DNA of 64,000 nucleotides from an uncultured Pelagibacteraceae bacterium (GTDB lineage Bacteria; Pseudomonadota; Alphaproteobacteria; Pelagibacterales; Pelagibacteraceae): positions 67,758 through 131,757 of the forward strand of contig CACDRL010000001.1 in NCBI GenBank assembly GCA_902555435.1, in the 5' to 3' direction. The first letter of the stretch is position 1, and the number at the start of each line of letters is the position of its first letter. The notes below the pieces were generated by a model. The model saw only the letters and a list, made by a program, of their open reading frames with translations, ran no database searches and had not been told where the DNA came from. This document shows, in pieces, positions 35,928 to 44,439 of this stretch. Made by a program: the position numbers and the translations under genes.

Positions 35928-37256
35928 ATGACGACATTACCTTCAAAAGCAAAAGTAGTAATAATCGGTGGTGGAATACACGGGTTAAGTACTGCATGGA
36001 AACTTTCAGAAACTTACAAAAATCCTGGAGATATAGTTGTGCTAGAAAAAAAAGATACGGCTGCTGGTGCAAGTGGAATTGCATGTGGAGTTGTAAGAAA
36101 TAATTATTTTCAGCCAGCAATGAGAGAATTGATGGCTCATTCAGTTTCAGTTTGGGAAAGTGATCCTAAAGCATTTAAATATAATCCAGTTGGATACTTA
36201 CAAATATCTCCAGAAGTAATGCATGAAGATGTTGCAAGTATTTATGAACAGCAAAAAGCAATTGGATATGAGTCGGTTTTTATTGAAGGAGAAAAAGATT
36301 GTACAAATTACATGAAGGGAATTTTTGATGATTGGCAAGCTCAAGGCATCACTTCTGTACTTCATGAGAAAAAAGGTGGATACGCATTTAATAAAGATTC
36401 AATTAAAGCTTTAGAAAGTAAATCGACATCTAATGGTGTTCAAGTTATGAAAGGTGTAAGGGTAACTGGATTTAAAAAAGGAAGTAACAGTCAAGCAGTA
36501 ACTGGTGTTGAAACTGACAAAGGAACTATTGAGTGTGAACAAGTTGTTGTTGGTGCAGGACCATGGGCAAGAGATTTTTGGAATATGTTAGAGTTACCAA
36601 AGACTGCTCATATAAAAGGTAAAGATGGTAAAATGCATGAAACTGATATGTGGACTTACTGGATGCTTCAAGAAGGGGTTATAGGAGTTGAGCCAGATTT
36701 CTTAAAAACAAATGATGGTAAACAACCACCTGTAGTTCACGTAGACTCAACAGCACCTTTATATTCTGACAAAACACAAAAATTATTAACAGACAAAATT
36801 TGGGGAATTTATTATAAACCTGATATTGAAGGTTTAGGTGTACAAGGTGGAACTTCTCCTTACATTGTTAAAAAACATTTTGATCAAGTAAATGTTGATC
36901 CTTATGGAATTGAATCTCCAGAGTATCAAACGACGGATGCTTTTAGTGAAATGTGGTGTTCAGCACTTGCACATTGCCAAAAAAGGTTTGAAGGAAAATC
37001 AGATTTATACAGAAAAGGACCATCGGGTGGTTTGGGATGTATGACGCCTGACTCTTTTCCAATCTTCGATAGATTTTTTGAAAACGTCTATATGATTGCA
37101 GACGCTAATCACGGATATAAAATGATTGGTGTTGGTGAACTTGTTGCAAAAGAAATTCTTGGTACTGAAAGTGATTTATTGAAACCGTTTAGATTCAACC
37201 GTTACGAGAAGGGTGAACTTCATCCTACTTCTAACAGTCCGTTCCCTTGGAGTTAA
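35928..37256 (+). CDS. FAD-dependent amine oxidoreductase (SoxB/DAO family)
   Basis: A 442-residue D-amino-acid-oxidase-fold flavoprotein. The dinucleotide loop is VVIIGGGIHGLSTAWKL (about 10-26), and AGASGIACGVVRNNYFQPAMRE and the C-terminal DANHGYKMIGVGELVAKEI are typical of the SoxB/dimethylglycine-dehydrogenase group. It lacks the GcvT domain seen in DmgDH-type enzymes. It lies between tdm and the GS-like/mgs genes. Canonical dimethylamine monooxygenase genes (dmmDABC) are not in this window, so it is a candidate secondary-amine (dimethylamine) dehydrogenase. A sarcosine or N-methylglutamate role is also possible. Confidence 0.75.
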   Translation: MTTLPSKAKVVIIGGGIHGLSTAWKLSETYKNPGDIVVLEKKDTAAGASGIACGVVRNNYFQPAMRELMAHSVSVWESDPKAFKYNPVGYLQISPEVMHEDVASIYEQQKAIGYESVFIEGEKDCTNYMKGIFDDWQAQGITSVLHEKKGGYAFNKDSIKALESKSTSNGVQVMKGVRVTGFKKGSNSQAVTGVETDKGTIECEQVVVGAGPWARDFWNMLELPKTAHIKGKDGKMHETDMWTYWMLQEGVIGVEPDFLKTNDGKQPPVVHVDSTAPLYSDKTQKLLTDKIWGIYYKPDIEGLGVQGGTSPYIVKKHFDQVNVDPYGIESPEYQTTDAFSEMWCSALAHCQKRFEGKSDLYRKGPSGGLGCMTPDSFPIFDRFFENVYMIADANHGYKMIGVGELVAKEILGTESDLLKPFRFNRYEKGELHPTSNSPFPWS

Positions 37257-37325
37257 ACTCTAAGCCTAGACACAAATAAAATTTTCAGCTACGTTTGAAT
37301 AAATTAAATTCATTGAGGGGTGAAA

Positions 37326-38795
37326 ATGACAGATCTAGAAAAACACGTTAACCAACCGGGACGTGCTAAATTAGTTAAAGACGTAAGAGCAAAAATTAAA
37401 GAGTTAGGAATAACTTATATTTATTTTCAATTTATTTCAGTAACTGGAAGAGTTGTGGGAAAAGGTATTCCTGCTGATCATTGGGAAAGAACTGCTGAAA
37501 AAGGTTTTCAATTAGTTTATGGTTCTACTGCAAACTTATTTTTAGATCGTCACAATAATTACATCGGTTATGGTCCAGAGGCTATGGAGCTTGTAGGTAT
37601 TCCTGATCCAGAAACTTTTGTACAATTACCTTGGGATAAAAGAGTTGCTCGAGTTTTCTGCACTTGTTTTAGAAATAGAGAAGAAAGAGTAAATCCAGGC
37701 GGTCACTTAACTTCAGACTGTAGAGGAAATTTAAGAATTTTCATGGATGAATTTAAGAAAAAACATGGTCTTGAATTAAGAGTTGGTACTGAACCTGAAA
37801 TGATGTGGTTAACTAAAAATGAAGATGGAACACCGTCAGGTAAAGGTTTCTCAAAACCTTTCTGTTACCATATTGATCAATTCGAGTCATTAAGACCTGT
37901 ATTTATGCAAGTAATAGAATATGCAAATGCTATGGGCCTTGATATGATTCAAGGTGACCATGAAGATGCGCCAGGTCAATTAGAATTAAACTGGACTTAT
38001 GATAACGTTTTAAGAAATGCGGATAGATTATCCACTTACAGACAAATTTGTGCACAAGTAGCAAGAGAACATAATTTAATTGCTTGCTTTATGACAAAAC
38101 CTTTTATGGGTGTTTCTGCAAGTGGTTGCCATACAAACATGTCTTTATGGAAAGGTGGAAAGGTTAAAGTAAATAAACTTGGTCATAAATCTTTACCAGG
38201 AGTTGATGGAGTTTTTAGTTATGTTGAGGGTGGAACAAACACTTTCATGCCTGATACTAAGGATATGCAAATGCCAGGTAAAATTGGTTTACAATCTATT
38301 GCAGGTATAATGAAACACTTGCCAGCATTAACAGCTCTTGGATCTTCAACTGTAAACTCTTACAGAAGATTATGGGATCAAGGATTTTGGGCACCTGTTT
38401 ATGCTGACTGGGGATATCAAAACAGAACTTGTGGTTTAAGAGTTTCTGCTCCAGGAAGATTTGAGTATAGATCAGTAGACTCGATGCATAATCCTTACTT
38501 GTTAGGTGCTGCTTTATTAAAAGCTTGTGACGAAGGAATAAGTAAGAAAATGAAACCAGCTGCTCCAGAGTCTAGAAATATTTACGAAGCTCAAAAAGCA
38601 GGTAAAGATGTTAAAAAACTTCCATTAAGTTTAGGTGAAGCTTTGGATAGACTGGCAGAGGATGAAGTAATCAAATCTGCAATGCCAGATGAAATGTATA
38701 AAGTTTTCCATTGGTACAAAAATGATGAGTGGGAAAGATTTCTTGGTGCAACAACGCAATGGGATCTGGATACTTATCTTGATTGTCTACCGTAG
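37326..38795 (+). CDS. glnT: Glutamine-synthetase-like enzyme (type III/GlnT family)
   Basis: A 489-residue GS-fold ligase. The ATG at 37326 follows GAGGGG at proper spacing. An in-frame GTG at 37320 would sit within that ribosome site. GS segments are visible: GTEPEMMWL, DMIQGDHEDAPGQLELNW, FMGVSASGCHTNMSLW, NSYRRLWDQGFWAPVY and APGRFEYRSVDSMHNPYLL. It would ligate an amine (ammonia or methylamine) to glutamate or a related acid using ATP. It leads the operon with mgsABC. A second GS-like gene at 44440 fits gamma-glutamylmethylamide synthetase better, so the substrate of this one is open. Confidence 0.85.
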   Translation: MTDLEKHVNQPGRAKLVKDVRAKIKELGITYIYFQFISVTGRVVGKGIPADHWERTAEKGFQLVYGSTANLFLDRHNNYIGYGPEAMELVGIPDPETFVQLPWDKRVARVFCTCFRNREERVNPGGHLTSDCRGNLRIFMDEFKKKHGLELRVGTEPEMMWLTKNEDGTPSGKGFSKPFCYHIDQFESLRPVFMQVIEYANAMGLDMIQGDHEDAPGQLELNWTYDNVLRNADRLSTYRQICAQVAREHNLIACFMTKPFMGVSASGCHTNMSLWKGGKVKVNKLGHKSLPGVDGVFSYVEGGTNTFMPDTKDMQMPGKIGLQSIAGIMKHLPALTALGSSTVNSYRRLWDQGFWAPVYADWGYQNRTCGLRVSAPGRFEYRSVDSMHNPYLLGAALLKACDEGISKKMKPAAPESRNIYEAQKAGKDVKKLPLSLGEALDRLAEDEVIKSAMPDEMYKVFHWYKNDEWERFLGATTQWDLDTYLDCLP

Positions 38796-38827
38796 GTCTT
38801 AAAAAAATATAGAAAGGGTATAAAAAT

Positions 38828-39772
38828 ATGTGTGGGATAGCAGGATTAATTCATAGAGGAAAATCCTCAAATGTTGGAAGCGAATTACAAGGAATGCTTC
38901 AAGCGTTAAAACATAGAGGTGAAGACTCAACTGGATATGCTTTGTATGGAGATACAGATGGTAAAAATTTCATCATGCGTTTCAAAGTTGGTGAAAACGT
39001 TGGAGAAGGAAGTTCATCTATTATGGAAGATGTTTCTGTATATGATGAAAGAAAAAAAGTTGTAGATCAAACTCTAGCTGAGATGGGAGCTAAAGTTGTT
39101 AAAGAAGAAAGAACACTTCCCTACTCTTTAAGATATGAAATTAATTATGATGTAAAAGACCTTCTGGAATTTTCTCAACGTATAGAAAGTATTCCTGGTG
39201 TAGAGATTCTCTCGATGGGTAAATCTTTGGAAGTTATTAAAGATCTTGGAAACGCTAAAATGGTTTGTGATAGATATAGCTTAGATAAAGTTGTTGGAAC
39301 TCATGCTATTGGCCATGCTAGAATGGCCACAGAGTCTGGTGTAGATATTAAATCTGCTCACCCTTTTTGGGGTTATCCATTTAGCGATGTATCTGTTGTT
39401 CATAATGGACAGTTAACTAATTATTGGAATAATAGAAGAGTTTTAGAAAACAAAGGTATGAGATTTATGTCTGAATGCGATTCAGAATTGATTGCAGTTT
39501 ACCTTGCAGAAAAAATGAGAGATGGAGCAACTTTAGAAGAAGGAATGAAAGCATCTTTAACAGGTTTAGATGGTGTTTTTACTTACTTTGTTGCAACAAA
39601 AGACTCTTTGGGAATGGCAAAAGACACAATGGCTGCAAAACCTTTGGTGTTATACGAGTCTGACGATTTAGTTGCAATGGGATCAGAAGAAATAGCAATA
39701 AGATCCGTATTACCACAAGAAATTGACACATATGATCCATTTGATGGGGAGGTGAAAGTATGGCAAATCTAA
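38828..39772 (+). CDS. mgsA: Class II glutamine amidotransferase (N-methylglutamate synthase subunit A-like)
   Basis: A 314-residue Ntn-type GATase domain. The catalytic Cys2 is exposed by Met removal (MCGIAGLIHRG). GHARMATESGVDIKSAHPFW and VVHNGQLTNYW supply the oxyanion and substrate-binding residues. It would release the amide nitrogen (or methylamine) from a gamma-glutamyl amide. It overlaps the next gene by 13 bases. Together with the following two genes it reproduces the split glutamate-synthase-like complex MgsABC (also GlxBCD-like), which turns gamma-glutamylmethylamide and 2-oxoglutarate into N-methylglutamate. Confidence 0.85.
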   Translation: MCGIAGLIHRGKSSNVGSELQGMLQALKHRGEDSTGYALYGDTDGKNFIMRFKVGENVGEGSSSIMEDVSVYDERKKVVDQTLAEMGAKVVKEERTLPYSLRYEINYDVKDLLEFSQRIESIPGVEILSMGKSLEVIKDLGNAKMVCDRYSLDKVVGTHAIGHARMATESGVDIKSAHPFWGYPFSDVSVVHNGQLTNYWNNRRVLENKGMRFMSECDSELIAVYLAEKMRDGATLEEGMKASLTGLDGVFTYFVATKDSLGMAKDTMAAKPLVLYESDDLVAMGSEEIAIRSVLPQEIDTYDPFDGEVKVWQI

Positions 39773-40614
39773 AAACAGTATCGAAAAAATCAAAAGCCCA
39801 ATCAATGGGTATGCACACGGAAGTATTAACAGGAAGAACTCAACAAAAGTTCTTTAACCCTGATGAAGCAGAAAACTTTTATTACTTTGGTACATACGAT
39901 GTAGACTTCAATAAAAGAACTGAACTTGATGTTAAAGACATGACAGCTCCTGAAGCTAATAAAGAAATCGATAACTTAATGAGCCAAGGATATGGGACAA
40001 TAGTAATAAAAAACCCACAAGGTAAACATAGTCTTGGGGTTGGTATTTTAAATAAACTTAATTTAATTTTTGAGGGAAGTTTAGGATACTTTGGAATGGG
40101 TTCTTGCGATGGTCCTATAGTTAGAATTAATGGAAGAGTTGGCTGGTCATGTGCAGAAAATTTAATGGCTGGTAAAGTAGTTATTGAAAAAAATGCTGGA
40201 TCTTGTTTTGGTGCGGCAATTAGAGGTGGAGATTTAATTTGCAAAGGTAGTGTTGGTGCCAGAACTGGTATTGATATGAAAGGTGGAACCATAATAATTG
40301 GTGGTGACGCTGGTGCCTTTACTGGTTTTATGATGCAAAGAGGTAGAATAATAATTCTTGGAGATGTTGGAATTAACCTAGGCGACTCTATGTATGATGG
40401 GACAATTTTCGTAGGTGGAGAAATTGGTTCTTATGGTAGTGATGCAGTAGATGCAGAATTAACATCTAGTGATCAAGATTGGCTAAAAAGAAAATTAAAG
40501 GTAGCTGAAATAGGTGAAAATTTTGACGTAAGTAAAATGAAAAAAATTGTAGCTGGTAAAAAGCTTTGGAATTATGACAATTTGGAACCTACAGAGAAGA
40601 AGGGAGCAATATAA
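39760..40614 (+). CDS. mgsB: GXGXG-domain protein (N-methylglutamate synthase subunit B-like)
   Basis: A 284-residue right-handed beta-helix protein equivalent to the C-terminal GXGXG domain of glutamate synthase large subunit/FwdC. Repeating segments are visible: GRVGWSCAENLMAG, AGSCFGAAIRGGD, GSVGARTGIDMKGG, GDAGAFTGFMMQRG, GDVGINLGDSMYDG and GEIGSYGSDAVDA. It is a structural subunit. It is coupled at both ends: a 13-base overlap with mgsA and TAATG with mgsC. Confidence 0.88.
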   Translation: MANLKTVSKKSKAQSMGMHTEVLTGRTQQKFFNPDEAENFYYFGTYDVDFNKRTELDVKDMTAPEANKEIDNLMSQGYGTIVIKNPQGKHSLGVGILNKLNLIFEGSLGYFGMGSCDGPIVRINGRVGWSCAENLMAGKVVIEKNAGSCFGAAIRGGDLICKGSVGARTGIDMKGGTIIIGGDAGAFTGFMMQRGRIIILGDVGINLGDSMYDGTIFVGGEIGSYGSDAVDAELTSSDQDWLKRKLKVAEIGENFDVSKMKKIVAGKKLWNYDNLEPTEKKGAI

Positions 40615-42026
40615 TGCCTAAGAAAAAATCTAAAAAAATTAAAAAAAATGGAAAAGGTGTTGGTGGAAAGGCTGATGTCCATGCACATGAAGAAGGCAAA
40701 AGAAATAAAAGTTTATTAGGTCATAACGCTATCTTCACACCTGAAGTTATAGACGACATTCATATTAAATCTCAATTAGGAAGATACAGAATGCGAGGAA
40801 TGGCATTGATGAAAAAAATTCCTACTTTTGATGATTTGGTTTTCTTACCTGGAACACTAACTAGATTTGTAATCGAAGGTTACAGAGAAAAATGTGAAAC
40901 AAAAACTGTTATTGGACCAAGATGTGAAAATCCAATTGAATTAGATATTCCAGTTTATATTACAGGAATGAGTTTCGGTGCGCTTTCTTATGAAGCAAAA
41001 ACTGCTTTAGCAAGAGGAGCTACTATGGCTGGAAGCGCTACTTGTTCAGGTGAAGGTGGAATGATACCGGATGAAAGAAGATATTCAGAAAAATGGTATT
41101 ACCAATGTATTCAATCAAGATATGGTTTTAATCCTCATCACGCTCAATTAGCTGATGGAATTGAAGTATTTATTGGACAAGGGCAAAAAGTTGGTATGGG
41201 TGGACACTTAATGGGTCAAAAAGTAACCGACCAAGTTGCAGAAATGAGATCGCTACCATCAGGTATTGACCAAAGATCACCTGCAAGACACCCTGACTGG
41301 TTAGGTCCGGATGATTTAGCTCTAAAAGTTGAGGAGTTAAGACAATTAACAAAAAATAAAGTTCCAATTCAGTTAAAACTTGGAGCATCAAAAGTTTATG
41401 ATGATGTGCGTATGGCTGCAAAATGTGATCCAGACTCTATTTATTTAGATGGTATGGAAGGATCTACTGGAGCAGGACCACACATTGCTGCTGCAAATAC
41501 AGGAATTCCTGGTATTGCTGCAATCAGAGAAGCAAGAAGAGCGATTGATGATGTGGGTAAAACTGGAAAAGTAACATTGATTTATGCTGGTGGAGTAAGA
41601 GACGGTGCTGACATGGCTAAAGCTTTAGCTCTTGGAGCTGATGCAATAGCAATTGGTACAGGGTCTATGATCGCATTAAACTGTAACAAAGATATCCCTG
41701 AAGCAAACTTTGAAAAAGAAATGGGAGTAAAAGCAGGTGAATGTTATCATTGTCATACTGGACGTTGCCCAGTAGGTGTTGCTACACAAGATCCTAAACT
41801 AAGAGCAAGATTAAACCCTGATGATGCTGCGTTAAGAGTTTATAATTACCTTCACTCAATGACTTTGGAGGCTCAGCTATTAGCCAGAGCTTGTGGTAAA
41901 ACAAATATCCACTCTCTAGAGCCTGAAGATTTAGCTGCATTAACATCAGAAGCATCAGCTTTAGCAAAAGTTCCGTTGGCAGGAACTAACTATACAGTTG
42001 GTGTTGATAACTACCACAAAATATAG
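40614..42026 (+). CDS. mgsC: FMN-dependent glutamate-synthase-like protein (N-methylglutamate synthase subunit C-like)
   Basis: A 470-residue protein matching the FMN/Fe-S synthase domain of GltB. A lysine-rich N-terminus (MPKKKSKKIKKNGKGVGGK) precedes the TIM barrel (VYITGMSFGALSYEAKTALARGA; GGVRDGADMAKALALGADAIAIG). The Fe-S cysteines are in CYHCHTGRCPVGVATQD (CxxCxxxxC). It catalyses the reductive transfer step that gives N-methylglutamate. It is followed 8 bases later by a small gene with the same N-terminal tail. Confidence 0.88.
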   Translation: MPKKKSKKIKKNGKGVGGKADVHAHEEGKRNKSLLGHNAIFTPEVIDDIHIKSQLGRYRMRGMALMKKIPTFDDLVFLPGTLTRFVIEGYREKCETKTVIGPRCENPIELDIPVYITGMSFGALSYEAKTALARGATMAGSATCSGEGGMIPDERRYSEKWYYQCIQSRYGFNPHHAQLADGIEVFIGQGQKVGMGGHLMGQKVTDQVAEMRSLPSGIDQRSPARHPDWLGPDDLALKVEELRQLTKNKVPIQLKLGASKVYDDVRMAAKCDPDSIYLDGMEGSTGAGPHIAAANTGIPGIAAIREARRAIDDVGKTGKVTLIYAGGVRDGADMAKALALGADAIAIGTGSMIALNCNKDIPEANFEKEMGVKAGECYHCHTGRCPVGVATQDPKLRARLNPDDAALRVYNYLHSMTLEAQLLARACGKTNIHSLEPEDLAALTSEASALAKVPLAGTNYTVGVDNYHKI

Positions 42027-42034
42027 AGGTAACT

Positions 42035-42445
42035 ATGCCAAAGAAAAAAAGTAAAAAAGTAGCAAAAACAAAAGAGGTAAAAGGTCAGTTAGGTAAAAAG
42101 AAAGAGACTGCCAGAGAAAAAATGATCGGTCAGTCTATTGGTTATAGATACGATGTAAATCTTTTACCTGACTATTCTAAACTAACTCCATTTCTTAAAA
42201 AATACATAGAAGCAATGGGTTGGGATGATTTAAATTGGTTGGAAGATGTGCATATGGGCTATGAGGAAGATAGACCGGCAGTGTTCTGTAGAAATGCAAA
42301 TGGTTGGGTTACAATTCCAAAATCAATTAAACTTCCTAACAACCAACAAGACAGAGACATGATTGCAAGAGAGCTTTTAGTTAAGTTCCAAATGTCTCCA
42401 AAACATCCTCTTGTTGATTTGAAAAAAGCTTATCTAAAATTTTAA
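42035..42445 (+). CDS. Small basic-tailed protein of the mgs operon, 136 aa
   Basis: I do not recognise the family. It begins MPKKKSKKVAKTKEVKGQL, almost the same tail as the preceding protein (MPKKKSKKIKKNGKGV). It then forms an acidic-hydrophobic domain with FLKKYIEAMGWDDLNWLEDV and a conserved-looking SIKLPNNQQDRDMIARELL. There is no membrane segment. It is spaced 8 bases after mgsC with a GAGGTAAC ribosome site. It is probably an accessory subunit of the complex. A terminator follows at 42473. Confidence 0.65.
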   Translation: MPKKKSKKVAKTKEVKGQLGKKKETAREKMIGQSIGYRYDVNLLPDYSKLTPFLKKYIEAMGWDDLNWLEDVHMGYEEDRPAVFCRNANGWVTIPKSIKLPNNQQDRDMIARELLVKFQMSPKHPLVDLKKAYLKF

Positions 42446-42472
42446 ATAACAATCAACAGTTGATTTATTTTT

Positions 42473-42502
42473 AAAAACCTAGTGCACATGCTAGGTTTTT
42501 AA
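42473..42502 (+). terminator. Intrinsic terminator after the mgs operon
   Basis: AAAAACCTAG pairs with CTAGGTTTTT around an eight-base loop (TGCACATG). A second T-run follows a few bases later. It separates the GS-like/mgs genes from the ammonium transporter. The remaining 70 bases before amt are AT-rich with a GGAGAGAG ribosome site, and no other element is evident. Confidence 0.85.
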
Positions 42503-42570
42503 GCCTTTTTTATATTTGTATCGAATCAGAAAATTTAATAGGCTTCCATAAACAAATATGGAGAGAGAAA

Positions 42571-43971
42571 ATGACTGATCAGTTGGCTGCTCTTACTACC
42601 ATATTTACAGAATTCTACTACTGGGTGACAGTGGTGCTGATGTTCTTAATTCACGTCGGTTTCTGTATGTATGAGGTTGGAGCTTCTCGATACAAACACC
42701 ATCAACATACTCTTATGAAAAACACAATGCTGATACCTTTGGTAACAGTAACTTGGTTTTTATTTGGTTGGTGGATTTACTGGGCTTTTCCAACAGGACC
42801 TGGATTAGCACCTTCAATAATGAATGAAAGTACCGCTCTAATCACAGACGAGTCTGCGTTTAGTGCTACTTGGTATACAGCTACAAGTGAACTTATGGCG
42901 ATCAATCTAGGAGATCACATTTCTGGTGTCTTCTGGGCTGCATTCCTTCTGTTTTCTTGGACAGCTGCTTCTATCGTTTCAGGAGCTATCATTGAAAGAA
43001 TTACAACTTTTGCATTTGGTATTCTAGCAATTGCAATTGGATCTGTATTTTGGACAATTGATGCTGCTTGGGGATGGCACTTTGATGGATGGATGTTAAA
43101 ACTTTTGGGATATCATGATGCATATGCATCAGGTGTAATCCACGCAATTGCGGGTGGATTTGCTTTAGGTGTTCTTATGGTTTTAGGTCCAAGAATTGGA
43201 AAATTCTCATCAAGTGGTGAACCTAGAAACATAGGGCCTAGAAATCCTTGGCTAGTAACAGTTGGATTATTTTTAATTTATACTGGTTTTTGGGGATTTT
43301 ATGCTGCATGTAACATTCCAATTTTTGACTTAGGTCCAGAATATGGAATGGAAGGTATATCTTATTGGACAGCTACAAACATATATGTAACTCCTACTAC
43401 ACTTAGTGGTATTACCTTTAACTTCTTGATGTCACTATCAGGAGGATTATTGGCTGGATATTGGATTGCTAAAGGTGATCCTTTCTGGACATACTCTAGT
43501 GGACTAGCAGGTGTTATCTGTGCTTCAGCTGGAAATGACTTATATCATCCAATTCAATCAATGATCATTGGTATGATCGGTGTTGTGATTGCATACAAAC
43601 TACATTACTGGGTTGAACGTAAGTTCAAAATCGACGATGCAGTTGGTGCAGTAGCAGTTCACGGTTATGCAGGATTTGTTGGTCTTGTAATTTGTGGTTT
43701 TGTTTTATGGGGCTACCCTTCATCTGGTTACAGTGTGGGTGCTATGTGGGATGGAACTACTTATGCAACAATTAATCCTCTTGGACAGTTCATTGGAGCA
43801 ATAATTATGTTTGTTGTTCTTGGACTAATACCAGGCTATATCATAGCTAAAGTACTTAACGGTATGGGCAAACTAAGAATCCCACGTGAAGTAGAAATAG
43901 CTGGATTAGATTATGAAATGATGGAAACTGCTAAAGAAGATGAAAAAGCAGTTGCATCTGCAACCAGGTAA
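42571..43971 (+). CDS. amt: Ammonium/methylammonium transporter
   Basis: A 466-residue Amt/MEP/Rh channel with about eleven membrane helices. The twin-histidine pore residues are in ASGVIHAIAGGFALG and VGAVAVHGYAGFVG. An NPWLVTVGLFLIYTGFWGF helix and a short cytosolic C-tail (PREVEIAGLDYEMMETAKE) are typical. Sited between mgs genes and gmaS, it likely brings in or recaptures ammonium or methylammonium. Amt channels are known to conduct both. Confidence 0.93.
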   Translation: MTDQLAALTTIFTEFYYWVTVVLMFLIHVGFCMYEVGASRYKHHQHTLMKNTMLIPLVTVTWFLFGWWIYWAFPTGPGLAPSIMNESTALITDESAFSATWYTATSELMAINLGDHISGVFWAAFLLFSWTAASIVSGAIIERITTFAFGILAIAIGSVFWTIDAAWGWHFDGWMLKLLGYHDAYASGVIHAIAGGFALGVLMVLGPRIGKFSSSGEPRNIGPRNPWLVTVGLFLIYTGFWGFYAACNIPIFDLGPEYGMEGISYWTATNIYVTPTTLSGITFNFLMSLSGGLLAGYWIAKGDPFWTYSSGLAGVICASAGNDLYHPIQSMIIGMIGVVIAYKLHYWVERKFKIDDAVGAVAVHGYAGFVGLVICGFVLWGYPSSGYSVGAMWDGTTYATINPLGQFIGAIIMFVVLGLIPGYIIAKVLNGMGKLRIPREVEIAGLDYEMMETAKEDEKAVASATR

Positions 43972-43982
43972 AGGAGAAATAT

Positions 43983-44213
43983 ATGGCTACAGTAACAAAC
44001 TGGATAGATCACCTTAACAAACCAGCTGAAGAAGTGGTTGGTGCTGTTTACCCTGGTGCTGGATCTAGCGAAGGTATACTAGTTATCATTGCTATAATTT
44101 TATGGGTTGGTTGGCATATCTTAACTGCAAAATCTGAAAGTGATGAACTTTCAAGATTAGCAAGGAAGAGACATGGTGCTAACGATCATAAAAGCAATAT
44201 TACCGATTGGTAA
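43983..44213 (+). CDS. Small single-span membrane protein next to amt, 76 aa
   Basis: A 76-residue protein with one membrane helix (EGILVIIAIILWVGWHILTA, about 29-48) flanked by an N-terminal region (NWIDHLNKPAEEVVG) and a charged C-tail rich in Arg/Lys/His (RLARKRHGANDHK). It starts 11 bases after amt with an AAAGGAGAAA ribosome site and is followed by a terminator, so it is co-transcribed with amt. It may be a small partner of the transporter. I do not recognise a named family. Confidence 0.7.
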   Translation: MATVTNWIDHLNKPAEEVVGAVYPGAGSSEGILVIIAIILWVGWHILTAKSESDELSRLARKRHGANDHKSNITDW

Positions 44214-44228
44214 TTAAACTTAAAATTT

Positions 44229-44259
44229 GGGCGCTATTTTAATTAATAGCGCCCTTTTT
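44229..44259 (+). terminator. Intrinsic terminator after the amt pair
   Basis: GGGCGCTA (44229-44236) pairs with TAGCGCCC (44247-44254) around an AT loop, followed by TTTTT. This is one of the few G/C-rich stems in the window. Confidence 0.9.
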
Positions 44260-44272
44260 AATTTAAAGTTTT

Positions 44273-44422
44273 ATGAAAAATGAAAATGAAGAATTAAGGC
44301 CCTCAAAAATGAGGGGAGTTGTGTTTCCTAAAGCTAAATACGGTGTAATTTTAGCAATAATAATTATTATAGTTGTTAATCTAATTTATTATAAAGAAAC
44401 TATCTTATCTTTTTTTAAATAA
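44273..44422 (+). CDS. Small single-span membrane protein, 49 aa
   Basis: ATG at 44273 and TAA ending at 44422 encode 49 residues: a charged N-terminus (MKNENEELRPSKMRGVVFPK), one strong membrane helix (YGVILAIIIIIVVNLIYY, about 23-40) and a short tail. It fills the gap between the terminator and gmaS and is 17 bases upstream of gmaS. Coding-like composition, a sensible charge-then-helix layout and correct strand support it, although no homologue is known to me. Confidence 0.5.
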   Translation: MKNENEELRPSKMRGVVFPKAKYGVILAIIIIIVVNLIYYKETILSFFK

Positions 44423-44439
44423 TTATGTTAAGCTAAGTA

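Noticed and set aside
37257-37325. Possible riboswitch-like leader before the GS-like gene
   Set aside because: Only about 68 bases and no match to the SAM-V, glycine or THF riboswitch patterns that I know. Apart from the ribosome site I cannot support a structure.
39882-40292. Minus-strand 136-aa ORF opposite mgsB
   Set aside because: It is the antisense of the glycine-rich GXGXG repeats, which gives a long proline-rich open frame by composition. The sense frame is clearly the real gene.
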